Assembly: GCA_002480015.1 (NCBI GenBank) | Contig: DLQD01000070.1 | Location: 1-34,020, forward strand | Length of the DNA: 34,020 bases | Origin: Opitutia bacterium UBA7441 | GTDB taxonomy: Bacteria > Verrucomicrobiota > Verrucomicrobiia > Opitutales > Coraliomargaritaceae | Direction: 5' to 3' | Shown: positions 16,200 to 24,312 of the stretch, piece after piece | Layout of the letters: every line of letters begins with the position of its first letter | Position numbering within the stretch: the first letter of the stretch is position 1 | The notes under the pieces: model-generated | What the model saw: the letters and a program-made list of their open reading frames with translations, nothing else | What the model was told of the DNA's origin: nothing | Databases searched by the model: none | Program-made: the position numbers and the translations under genes

Positions 16200-17096
16200 A
16201 TGCCGACTCCACCAATCATCGATTGCCACACACACGCCTACCCTGCCGAAGTCGTTGCCGCGCCGCGTGCGTGGGCGGAAGCACGTGGGGAACTGCACTG
16301 GGCAGAGCTGGTTGCGCCGTCGGATCGCACGAGTATTCAAGGTTGGAGCGATGCGACCACAATGTTGTCTGCCATGGATGCGGCGGGCGTGGAGCAAACA
16401 GTGCTCCTCGGATGGTATTGGACGCAGGAATCCGTCTGCCGTTGGCATAACGAATCGATGGCGGAATGGATGCAGGACGCGCCGGATCGTTTCATTGGTT
16501 TCGCCGCGATCTACCCGAATGCAGGGGTCCTGGACCAGTTGGAAGCGGCAAAAGCTTTAGGCTTCCGCGGTGTCGGCGAGCAGCACATTGGGGTGCAAGA
16601 CTATAAAGCGACCTGTCCACACTGGCAGGCGATGACTCGCTGGTGCGTGGAAAATAATTGGCCGATCAATTTTCATGTGACCGAGACGGCGGGACACGAA
16701 CACCCCGGTGCGGTGGCCACGCCGCTGCAGGCCTTCGTCAGAATGGCCGAAGCGGAACCGGAGTTGAAGATGATCCTCGCTCACTGGGGCGGTGGCCTCG
16801 CCTATTTCGAGCAAAACCCGAAATTGCGGACGATACTGCGTAACGTGTATTACGACTCAGCGGCGAGTCCCCTGCTCTACGACATGAGCATTTTCAGGCA
16901 AATGGTCAGACTCGTCGGCGTCGAGAAACTGCTCTTCGGCTCCGACTATCCACTCCGCCTCTATCCACGCTTCCAGAAGATGCCGGACATGGAACGTTTT
17001 CTCGATCAGATCCGGGACGAAGGGGGCTTGAATACAAGGGAATTAGACGCCCTGCTAGGCGGGAACTTTCGCAGGTTATTGGCTTCCGGGAGCTAA
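16200..17096 (+). CDS. Amidohydrolase-family TIM-barrel hydrolase or decarboxylase
   Basis: A 298-residue member of the amidohydrolase-2 family (PF04909 type). Metal-ligand motifs are at the expected places: IIDCHTHAYP (His10, His12), INFHVTE (His159), ILAHWGGG (His195) and LLFGSDYP (Asp249). The first strand, the distal histidines and the final Asp are all present, so it is probably active. The reaction (hydrolysis or decarboxylation) and substrate cannot be inferred. The ATG at 16200 directly precedes PTPPIIDCHTH. An upstream in-frame start at 16155 would overlap the fpg-like gene and adds nothing family-like. It diverges from the fpg-like gene over 62 bases. Confidence 0.85.
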   Translation: MPTPPIIDCHTHAYPAEVVAAPRAWAEARGELHWAELVAPSDRTSIQGWSDATTMLSAMDAAGVEQTVLLGWYWTQESVCRWHNESMAEWMQDAPDRFIGFAAIYPNAGVLDQLEAAKALGFRGVGEQHIGVQDYKATCPHWQAMTRWCVENNWPINFHVTETAGHEHPGAVATPLQAFVRMAEAEPELKMILAHWGGGLAYFEQNPKLRTILRNVYYDSAASPLLYDMSIFRQMVRLVGVEKLLFGSDYPLRLYPRFQKMPDMERFLDQIRDEGGLNTRELDALLGGNFRRLLASGS

Positions 17097-17251
17097 TCTG
17101 CCAATCTCTGATAGTCGCCGACAAATGAACGCGCTCGGCCAAGATCTTGAGGGCAAAGGTTACAGATTTACCGAAAAATCCAGCCCATGGCTCGGCCAAA
17201 TTGCCTGCACGGGTCGCGTAAGTTGACATTTTAAACACGGTGTCAGGCGGC

Positions 17252-17276
17252 CACCTAAAGGAAGCCGCATACGTAT
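17252..17276 (+). repeat. Short dispersed repeat, copy 2
   Basis: This 25-nt sequence matches bases 1620-1644 at 23 of 25 positions. Here it is embedded in longer symmetry: GCGGC (17247-17251) can pair with GCCGC (17264-17268), and CATACGTATG (17268-17277) is a perfect palindrome. The hairpin loop contains CCTAAAGG, itself nearly symmetrical. Copy 1 lacks the left arm of the stem. A function as a protein-binding site or as a remnant of a repeat element is possible. Confidence 0.5.
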
Positions 17277-17302
17277 GTCTGATCCATTAAGGCGAAAAAT
17301 AG

Positions 17303-17373
17303 CTTGATGTCAAGATTAACCCCATTCAACACGCATAAAATATGCGATCCTACTATTAGCATTATGAATAATG
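17303..17373 (+). promoter_or_regulatory. Row of three perfect inverted repeats upstream of sucA
   Basis: Three perfect dyads follow one another: CTTGA-TG-TCAAG (17303-17314), CGCATA-AAA-TATGCG (17332-17346) and CATTAT-GA-ATAATG (17360-17373). Their centres are about 30 and 28 bases apart, near three helical turns. They lie 84-154 bases before the sucA start. Their sequences differ from each other, so they are not copies of one operator. They could bind regulators of the 2-oxoglutarate dehydrogenase operon, or be chance symmetry in AT-rich DNA. Confidence 0.35.
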
Positions 17374-17456
17374 GGTAAAATCCTGCATTAAGATTTGAAT
17401 AGCTTATTCCGTAGCATAATCGTTGTGCGGTTCACTGCTCTTTTCCCTACTAATCC

Positions 17457-20189
17457 ATGATGCACTCAACAATCGCGAATCGCTGGAATGCCGATTTGAT
17501 CGACGAAAATTACGAAATCTGGCGCACGAGCCCTGAAACGCTCAGCTCGGAATGGCGTGCTTTCTACGAGGGCTTCGAGGTCGCCCAGGACGCGGTTGGC
17601 ACGCGAGGTGACATTGCCAATGTCAGCCCCTCGCTAGTGGACAGCGACGCGACCAAGCAGGCGCGTGCCATCGGCCTGATCTACGCTTATCGCTCGATCG
17701 GTCACACGATCGCTGCCTTTAACCCCCTGACGAAGGAGAAGCCGCTCAACCCACGCCTCACATTGGAGCGTCTTGGCTTCGACGAGTCCGACCTCGACCG
17801 TGTTTTTCACACAGGCAACTATCTCGGAGGCACGGAAATGACGCTCCGTGAACTGATCGAGCGCCTCGAAAAGACCTACTGCCACACGATTGGAGCGGAA
17901 TACATTCACATTCAGGAGACACCCAAGCGCCGTTGGATACAGGCACGCATTGAGCCCGAATGTTTCATCCCCCGTTTCAGCAAAGAGGCGAAGCAGCGCA
18001 TATTACAAACGATCATGCAGGCGGAGGATTTCGAAAACTTTCTCCAGACCCGCTATGTCGGTCAGAAGCGTTTCTCGCTCGAGGGCGGCGAAACATTGAT
18101 CGCCTGCCTCGAAAGCATACTGGAACGCTGCAGTAAAAACGGCGTAGACGAGATCGTTATGGGCATGGCGCATCGCGGGCGCCTCAATGTTTTGGCTAAC
18201 TTCCTCGGTAAATCCTTCGACTACATTTTTCGTGAATTTTCGGAGAATTATGTGCCTGATACGATCCACGGCGACGGTGATGTTAAATACCACCTCGGAT
18301 ATGAGACCAAGCGTAAGACGAGCGACGGTCACGAAGTTGACATCCGCCTGGCGGCCAACCCCAGTCACCTAGAAGCCGTCAACCCTGTTGTCGAGGGCAA
18401 GGCGCGCGCACGTCAACGGATCCGAGGCGACCTGGACCGAAAGCGTGTCCTCCCCATTCTCATCCATGGCGATGCGGCCATTGCCGGTCAGGGGATCGTA
18501 GCCGAAGTATTCAACTTTTCCCAGCTCAAGGGCTATCGCACCGGCGGCACGATTCATCTCGTCATTAACAATCAGATTGGTTTCACCACCGACCCATCGG
18601 ATGCCCGCTCAAGCCGTTACTGCACTGATGTGGCCAAGATTGTGGAAGCACCGGTTTTCCATGTCAACGGCAACGATCCGCTTGCGGTCGTGGCGGCAGT
18701 CGAAGCCGCTTTTGACTATCGGCAGACCTTTGGTTGCGACGTTGTCATCGACATGTATTGCTGGCGCAAACACGGGCACAATGAGTCCGACGAGCCCGCC
18801 TTCACTCAACCCGTCCTCTACAAGACGATCTCTGAGATGCCACTTATCGGGCGCGCCTTCGCTCAGCGTCTCGTAGCTAGTGGTGAATTCACCGAGGAGG
18901 AAGTTAAAGCGATCGAAAGCGACTACCACAAACGATTGGAATCTGCATTTGAATCGGCAAAAGCGAACGACAAGTCGGACCCGTTTGAAGGCTCCACCGC
19001 GATCAAGCAACCCGCCTACAACTTTAAGGGCTATGACACTCGGATCTCGAAGGATCAGTTGGATCACATCGCCCAGCAGTTGACTTTTATCCCTGAGGGA
19101 TTTAACGCTAACAAGAAGATCGTTCGCCAGCTCAAGACCAAGTTAAAAGCGTATAACGACAACACAGGGATCGACTGGGGGATGGGCGAATTACTCGCTT
19201 TTGGCAGCCTACTCCTTGAAGGCACTCCTGTGCGTTTGAGCGGACAAGACTGTGAGCGTGGCACTTTCAGCCATCGTCACTCCGTACTCTACGATGTGGA
19301 GACCCGCGAAAAATACGTCCCTCTACTCGATTTAAAAGAGGGTCAGGCGCAATTCTGCGTCCATAACTCTTTGCTTTCCGAGGCAGCGGTACTCGGCTTC
19401 GATTACGGCTACTCCCTCGACTACCCACAGATGCTCTGCATCTGGGAGGCACAATTCGGCGACTTCGTCAATGGGGCGCAAGTTATTATTGACCAATTCA
19501 TTACCAGCAGCGAATCCAAATGGGGGCGCTTGAGCGGCCTCGTCATGCTACTCCCCCATGGCTACGAAGGCCAGGGGCCCGAACACTCTTCGGCCCGCCT
19601 TGAACGCTTTCTTCAGGCTTGTGCGGAAAACAATATTCAGGTCTGTAACGTGACGACGCCAGCGCAGTATTTCCATTTGCTCCGTCGCCAAATGAAGCGC
19701 GAGTTTAAAAAACCGCTGATCATCATGTCTCCGAAGAGTCTCCTCCGGCACAAGGATTGTATTTCTAGGGTAGAGAACTTCACGGACAATGAGTTCTGGT
19801 CGATTCTTGACGATGAAACTGTGAACCGGAAAACTGCTAAACGCATCGTATTTTGTTCTGGTAAAGTTTACTACGACCTCTGCGCCTACCGTGAGGAATC
19901 GAAGATCAAAAACACCGCGATCATCCGCATCGAGCAGTTCTACCCACTCAACACCGACCTGCTCGAACGCATCGTGGCAAACTATCCGAAGGCGGAGAAC
20001 ATTGTCTGGTGCCAGGAGGAGCCCAAGAATATGGGTGGCTGGAGCTTTATAGCCCCGCGTCTGATGGAGACCATCGGCAAACTGCCTCTTTATGCTGGAC
20101 GCAAAGAGTCGGCTAGCCCCGCAGTCGGTTCACTCGCCGTCCACAAATATGAACAAAAGAAACTCATTGAAGCGGCTTTCTCACTTTAA
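17457..20189 (+). CDS. sucA: 2-oxoglutarate dehydrogenase E1 component
   Basis: The thiamine diphosphate-dependent E1 subunit decarboxylates 2-oxoglutarate and transfers the succinyl group to the lipoyl arm of E2. The 910-residue length is close to that of E. coli SucA (933). The N-terminal peptide SEWRAFYEGF is the short E1-type leader segment that binds E2 in this family. Further marks are VMGMAHRGRLNVLANF with His239, the TPP-binding pair GDAAIAGQG (338-346) and NNQIGFTT (371-378), and the C-terminal half with VHNSLLSEAAVLGFDYGYS, GQGPEHSSARLERFLQ and QEEPKNMGGW. Two adjacent ATG codons begin the frame; I use the first. It heads sucA-sucB-lpdA, with 130 bases before sucB. The leader contains several dyads but no clear promoter. 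Confidence 0.97.
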   Translation: MMHSTIANRWNADLIDENYEIWRTSPETLSSEWRAFYEGFEVAQDAVGTRGDIANVSPSLVDSDATKQARAIGLIYAYRSIGHTIAAFNPLTKEKPLNPRLTLERLGFDESDLDRVFHTGNYLGGTEMTLRELIERLEKTYCHTIGAEYIHIQETPKRRWIQARIEPECFIPRFSKEAKQRILQTIMQAEDFENFLQTRYVGQKRFSLEGGETLIACLESILERCSKNGVDEIVMGMAHRGRLNVLANFLGKSFDYIFREFSENYVPDTIHGDGDVKYHLGYETKRKTSDGHEVDIRLAANPSHLEAVNPVVEGKARARQRIRGDLDRKRVLPILIHGDAAIAGQGIVAEVFNFSQLKGYRTGGTIHLVINNQIGFTTDPSDARSSRYCTDVAKIVEAPVFHVNGNDPLAVVAAVEAAFDYRQTFGCDVVIDMYCWRKHGHNESDEPAFTQPVLYKTISEMPLIGRAFAQRLVASGEFTEEEVKAIESDYHKRLESAFESAKANDKSDPFEGSTAIKQPAYNFKGYDTRISKDQLDHIAQQLTFIPEGFNANKKIVRQLKTKLKAYNDNTGIDWGMGELLAFGSLLLEGTPVRLSGQDCERGTFSHRHSVLYDVETREKYVPLLDLKEGQAQFCVHNSLLSEAAVLGFDYGYSLDYPQMLCIWEAQFGDFVNGAQVIIDQFITSSESKWGRLSGLVMLLPHGYEGQGPEHSSARLERFLQACAENNIQVCNVTTPAQYFHLLRRQMKREFKKPLIIMSPKSLLRHKDCISRVENFTDNEFWSILDDETVNRKTAKRIVFCSGKVYYDLCAYREESKIKNTAIIRIEQFYPLNTDLLERIVANYPKAENIVWCQEEPKNMGGWSFIAPRLMETIGKLPLYAGRKESASPAVGSLAVHKYEQKKLIEAAFSL

Positions 20190-20319
20190 CGTTCAACACT
20201 CTATTTTTTGTAGCGAACCTGCGCGAGCGGGGTCGATTGCATAAGGCGAAAGACCGCCCACAGCGACGCGACTGGTGACGCATCGCTACACGACTCTCAA
20301 ACAAAAACATTTCTATATT

Positions 20320-21603
20320 ATGGCTACCGAAGTTAAAATTCCCGCGATGGGCGAATCCATCAGTTCCGGCATCTTAGCCGCTTGGCACGTCAAGGACGGC
20401 GACTACGTCGAAAAAGACCAGGTCCTCTATGAACTGGAGACCGATAAAATCACATCCGAAGGCAACGCCGAAGTCAGCGGTGTCATCTCCATCCAAGTGC
20501 AAGCCGACGAGGAGGTCGACATCGGCCAAGTAGTCGCGACGATCGACGAAAGTGCCTCCGGTTCAAGCGCCCCTGAGAGCGAGGTGCCCGTAGAAACTGC
20601 AGCTGCGCCCCTAGAAACTGCGCCCGTAGCGCCTGTAGCTGTCGCAGCACTGGCTGCGAAGGTCGCTACGTCTACAGCAACTACGCCTGTGTCCAGCGCC
20701 AGTGCCAACGATAAATCCCTCTCCCCCGCTGCTCGCAAGGCCGCCGAAGAAACCGGCGTCCACATCGCCGCAATCAGCGGTAGCGGCAAAGATGGCCGCG
20801 TGACGAAGGGCGACATTCTCGAAGCTGCTCAAGCCCCTGTGCCCGCTTCGGCAGGGCCTACATCAACTCCAGCCAAACCTGCACTCTCCACTTCAATCGA
20901 AGGCGAACGCGAAACGCGCAAGAAGATGTCACCGCTTCGTCGAAAGATTGCTGAGCGTCTCGTCGCAGCTACTCAGGAGGCCGCTATGCTCACGACTTTT
21001 AATGAAGTTGATATGAGCGCCGTCATGAAGCTTCGCAAGCAACATCAGGAAAAATTCGTCGAGCGCCATGGTCTGAAGCTTGGCTTCATGTCCTTCTTTA
21101 CGAAGGCGGTCACGCATGCGCTGCAAGCCGTCCCACAGGTCAACGCACGTATCGAGGGTAACGAAATCGTCACCCAGCACTACTACGACATCGGCGTCGC
21201 CGTGGGTACCGATAAGGGCCTCATGGTGCCTGTGTTGCGTAATTGCGACCAGAAGAGCTTTGCCGAAATTGAAGGTGATATCCTGAGCTACGCGAAAGCC
21301 GCCCGCGATGGCAAGATCCAGATGAGCGACCTCGAAGGCGGTGTCTTCACGATCTCGAACGGAGGCATCTATGGCTCCATGCTGAGCACGCCCATCGTCA
21401 ACCACCCACAGCCCGCCATCCTCGGTCTGCATAATATCACCGAACGCGCCGTCGTCATCAACGGTGAGATTGTCGCTCGCCCGATGATGTATCTGGCACT
21501 AAGTTACGATCACCGCCTGATCGATGGCAAGGAAGCAGTCACCTTCCTAGTCAAAGTCAAAGAAGCGATCGAAGACCCCAGCCGACTCCTCTTCGGCATC
21601 TAG
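20320..21603 (+). CDS. sucB: 2-oxoglutarate dehydrogenase E2 (dihydrolipoyl succinyltransferase)
   Basis: E2 forms the core of the complex and transfers succinyl groups from its lipoyl arm to CoA. Residues 1-75 are one lipoyl domain, with lipoylated Lys43 in ELETDKITSEG. An Ala/Pro/Thr-rich flexible linker follows (about 80-130), then the peripheral subunit-binding domain SLSPAARKAAEETGVHI to GRVTKGDILEAA (about 130-170). A second linker leads to the catalytic domain, which ends with the active-site motif LSYDHRLIDGKEAV. The ATG at 20320 begins MATEVKIPAMGES. A GTG 45 bases earlier was rejected because it would place a non-family extension before the lipoyl domain. The length, 427 residues, is normal. 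Confidence 0.97.
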   Translation: MATEVKIPAMGESISSGILAAWHVKDGDYVEKDQVLYELETDKITSEGNAEVSGVISIQVQADEEVDIGQVVATIDESASGSSAPESEVPVETAAAPLETAPVAPVAVAALAAKVATSTATTPVSSASANDKSLSPAARKAAEETGVHIAAISGSGKDGRVTKGDILEAAQAPVPASAGPTSTPAKPALSTSIEGERETRKKMSPLRRKIAERLVAATQEAAMLTTFNEVDMSAVMKLRKQHQEKFVERHGLKLGFMSFFTKAVTHALQAVPQVNARIEGNEIVTQHYYDIGVAVGTDKGLMVPVLRNCDQKSFAEIEGDILSYAKAARDGKIQMSDLEGGVFTISNGGIYGSMLSTPIVNHPQPAILGLHNITERAVVINGEIVARPMMYLALSYDHRLIDGKEAVTFLVKVKEAIEDPSRLLFGI

Positions 21604-21644
21604 AGCATGTTGCTATCCGCCATTACCCATTCTCAATTCATTCT

Positions 21645-23051
21645 ATGTCCGAAGAAAACACATTTGATCTCATCATCATAGGCTCTGGCCCAGGCGGTTA
21701 CGTCGCGGCCATTCGCGGGGCGCAGCTTGGCCTAAAGACGGCCCTCATCGAAAAGGAAAAGCACCTCGGCGGCACCTGCCTCAATGTGGGCTGTATCCCG
21801 AGTAAGGCGCTGCTCCACTCCACTGAGATGTATCATTTCGCCGGGCATGGCGCGGACGCGCACGGCATCGACCTGACGAATCTTTCTATCAATATCGAGA
21901 AGCTGATGGCCAAGAAGAGCAAGACTGTTGACCAGCTCCGCGCTGGCGTTCAACACTTGATGAGGGCCAATAAAATCAAAGTCTTCAACGGTCTCGGCAT
22001 GCTTGCAGGGGGCAGCAAGGTGCGGATCAAGGAAAAGAACGATGAGACTGTGCTTACTGGCAAGCACATCATTATCGCCACTGGTTCCTCGTCCATCGAG
22101 CTGCCCTTTCTTCAGTTTGACGGAGAGATAGTCGTGAGCAGCGACCAAGCGATCGCCTTCAATACAGTTCCCGAAAAACTCGCCGTCGTCGGCGCGGGTG
22201 CTATCGGACTGGAGCTGGGCTCGGTCTGGGCGCGCCTTGGCTCCAAAGTAGAGGTGATTGAATTTCTCCCCAACATCGCGCCGACCTTCGATAAGGACGT
22301 TTCTAAAATGGCCGAACGCCTCTTTAAAAAACAGGGGCTCAACTTCCACCTCAAGACCAAGGTGACCGGTCTGAAAAAAGAAAAAGGTAAGAATATCCTC
22401 ACAGCTGAGAAGGACGGCAAAGAGATCGTATTCGAGGCGGATAAGGTACTCGTCGCGGTCGGGCGCAAGCCCTACACGGATCGCCTCGGCCTGGAAACCG
22501 CTGGCATCGAAACAGACGACAAGGGCCGCATCCCCGTGGACAAGTATTTCAAAACCTCCGCCGATGGCATTTATGCGATCGGCGACGTCATTCCTGGCCC
22601 TATGCTCGCGCATAAGGCCGAAGAAGAAGGCGTTGCCTGCGTCGAACGCATCGCCGGGCAGGCCGGGCATGTAAATTACGACGTCATTCCTAACGTCATT
22701 TACACCGAACCGGAAATCGCCAGCGTAGGCATGACAGAAGCTACGGCCAAAGAGGCAGGCATCGAATTCAAATCCGGAAAATTCAACTTCGCTGGAAACG
22801 GGCGCGCCATCGCGACCGATGCAACCGACGGCTTCGTCAAGGTCACCGCCTGCGCAAAGACGGACCGTATCATCGGCGTGCAAGTGATCGCCAAAAGTGC
22901 GTCCGAGCTCATCTCCGCCGCAGTGACCCACATGGAATACGGCGGCAGCGCGGAAGACCTAGGCCGTACCATTCACGCGCACCCCACGCTAAGCGAAGCG
23001 ATGAAGGAAGCTGGACTGGCCGTCGGCGGCAACGCGATCCACAGCACGTAA
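21645..23051 (+). CDS. lpdA: Dihydrolipoamide dehydrogenase (E3)
   Basis: E3 reoxidises the dihydrolipoyl arm of E2 with FAD and NAD+. The 468-residue protein has the FAD-binding GSGPGGYVAA (13-22), the redox-active disulphide GGTCLNVGCIPSK with Cys45 and Cys50, the NAD-binding AVVGAGAIGLELG region, the second FAD motif GIYAIGDV, and the C-terminal base His446/Glu451 in HAHPTLSEA. It lies 41 bases after sucB and completes the complex as the last gene of the operon. It may also serve pyruvate dehydrogenase or the glycine cleavage system if no other lpd exists. It converges on pyrD with only five bases between stops and no visible terminator. Confidence 0.97.
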   Translation: MSEENTFDLIIIGSGPGGYVAAIRGAQLGLKTALIEKEKHLGGTCLNVGCIPSKALLHSTEMYHFAGHGADAHGIDLTNLSINIEKLMAKKSKTVDQLRAGVQHLMRANKIKVFNGLGMLAGGSKVRIKEKNDETVLTGKHIIIATGSSSIELPFLQFDGEIVVSSDQAIAFNTVPEKLAVVGAGAIGLELGSVWARLGSKVEVIEFLPNIAPTFDKDVSKMAERLFKKQGLNFHLKTKVTGLKKEKGKNILTAEKDGKEIVFEADKVLVAVGRKPYTDRLGLETAGIETDDKGRIPVDKYFKTSADGIYAIGDVIPGPMLAHKAEEEGVACVERIAGQAGHVNYDVIPNVIYTEPEIASVGMTEATAKEAGIEFKSGKFNFAGNGRAIATDATDGFVKVTACAKTDRIIGVQVIAKSASELISAAVTHMEYGGSAEDLGRTIHAHPTLSEAMKEAGLAVGGNAIHST

Positions 23052-23056
23052 TACCT

Positions 23057-24121
23057 TTAAATCCAGTCTTCGCCATGGGCTTTGAGCGCCTTGGCCAGTT
23101 CGCGGGCAAAGAAGGGGCCTCGGTAGACCCAACCCGTGTATAATTGTATCATGGAGGCGCCGGCATCAATTTTTTCGCCCGCACTTTCGACCGAATCGAT
23201 TCCGCCGACACCGATGATCGGCAGCTTGCCATCGGTCGCTTTGTAAATGTAGTTGATCACATCGTTAGAGCGCTTGCGGAGGAAGCTGCCGCCACTCAGG
23301 CCTCCAGTTTCTTTGCTGCTAAAACCCAGTGGGCGCTCAATCGTTGTATTCGTGGCTATGATACCATCGAAGTTCAACTCAAGCAAAACACCCACAATCC
23401 CATCGATCTCCTTGTAGGTCAGATCCGGAGCTATCTTTAAGAGGAGCGGGTGTGGATCCCGGCCCAGCTTCTTGGCGTGAGCAAGGTTTTCGTCTCGTAT
23501 GGTTTGCAGCAAGTCGCGGAGATAAGTGGCGCTTTGCAGGTCGCGTAGGCCTTGCGTATTCGGACTGCTGATATTAATAGTAAAATAGTCAGCCTGATCG
23601 GCCAGTTTGCGGAAGCAAGCGATGTAGTCATCGACCGCGTGGTCGAGTGGAGTGGTCTTCGCCTTCCCTATATTAACCCCGACCGGCATACCGCGCTTAC
23701 CCTTTGGGTAGTTTTTGGCTAGAGCGTTAAGCATCACATCGGCGCCTTTGTTATTAAAGCCCATGCGGTTAATCAGCGCTTTTTGTTCTGGATAGCGGAA
23801 AAGGCGGGGGCGCGGGTTGCCTGGTTGGCCTTCCGGAGTCACTGTGCCGACCTCGGCGTGGCCGAAGCCGAGGGCCTCGATCGCGCGGGGGAACTCACCG
23901 TCTTTGTCCATCCCGGCGGCCAAACCAACTCGATTGGGGAATTCCAAACCAAATAACTTCACCGGCTTGTCCTCTTTGACGAGATTGTAATGCCGCACCA
24001 ATCGACATAAGGTCGGCAACGCGCCCATTGTCATTAAAGCAGTGCGACCGCGGTCGTGTGCTTGTTCCGGTTCCATCTTGAAGAGTACCGGACGCACCAT
24101 ATTTTCGTAAATAAATCCCAT
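23057..24121 (-). CDS. pyrD: Dihydroorotate dehydrogenase (quinone), class 2
   Basis: This enzyme oxidises dihydroorotate to orotate in pyrimidine synthesis and passes electrons to membrane quinone. The 354-residue protein has the class 2 N-terminal amphipathic extension (MGFIYENMVRPVLFKMEPEQAH), which mediates membrane association. The core has VGLAAGMDKDGE (about 65-76), VGTVTPEGQPGNPRPRLFR (91-109), INRMGFNN (117-124) and the catalytic serine motif NISSPNTQGLR (183-193). The phosphate/FMN region is IIGVGGIDS and IQLYTGWVYRG. The ATG at 24121 fits the family. It is transcribed away from the acidic-tail gene and towards lpdA, apparently as a single gene. Confidence 0.96.
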   Translation of the reverse strand: MGFIYENMVRPVLFKMEPEQAHDRGRTALMTMGALPTLCRLVRHYNLVKEDKPVKLFGLEFPNRVGLAAGMDKDGEFPRAIEALGFGHAEVGTVTPEGQPGNPRPRLFRYPEQKALINRMGFNNKGADVMLNALAKNYPKGKRGMPVGVNIGKAKTTPLDHAVDDYIACFRKLADQADYFTINISSPNTQGLRDLQSATYLRDLLQTIRDENLAHAKKLGRDPHPLLLKIAPDLTYKEIDGIVGVLLELNFDGIIATNTTIERPLGFSSKETGGLSGGSFLRKRSNDVINYIYKATDGKLPIIGVGGIDSVESAGEKIDAGASMIQLYTGWVYRGPFFARELAKALKAHGEDWI

Positions 24122-24312
24122 AACGATCTGACTGAAGATAAAATTGCTATTTTAACAGCAAGTTGACGCAAAACAATGAAAAAGACTGATATGAAAATAT
24201 TCTGACAAAGCACTTTACAAAGAAGAACACGGGGTTTTAACCAATTACGTTTAAAGCGTTCTAATTCATCTTGGCAGCTTTTTTTCAATTACGCAAAGCG
24301 TCTGTATATTAT

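Larger units (their letters stand above)
17097..17456. other. Non-coding spacer upstream of sucA
   Basis: This is the only stretch over 300 bases without a gene. Its left part (17100-17220) is moderately GC-rich. It contains GCTCGGCCAA twice (17133-17142 and 17190-17199) and can be read as short peptides on both strands, none of which I can support as a gene. Then come the second copy of the 25-nt repeat and an AT-rich stretch with several perfect dyads. The last 85 bases before sucA are AT-rich, but I could not find a convincing -35/-10 pair with normal spacing. Confidence 0.6.

Noticed and set aside
16906..17238. A 110-codon minus-strand frame covering the end of the amidohydrolase gene and the following spacer
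   Set aside because: Half of it is antisense to a conserved gene. The spacer half could instead be part of a repeat, so I noted it as a possible remnant rather than a gene.
17392..17420. A promoter for sucA using CATAAT at 17415-17420
   Set aside because: No acceptable -35 hexamer occurs 16 to 18 bases upstream. The nearest TTGAAT is only 14 bases away and therefore wrongly spaced.
21732..22931. A 399-codon open frame on the strand opposite lpdA
   Set aside because: It lies entirely inside lpdA, whose protein is clearly functional. The antisense translation has no recognisable motif and is rich in residues expected from mirrored codons.
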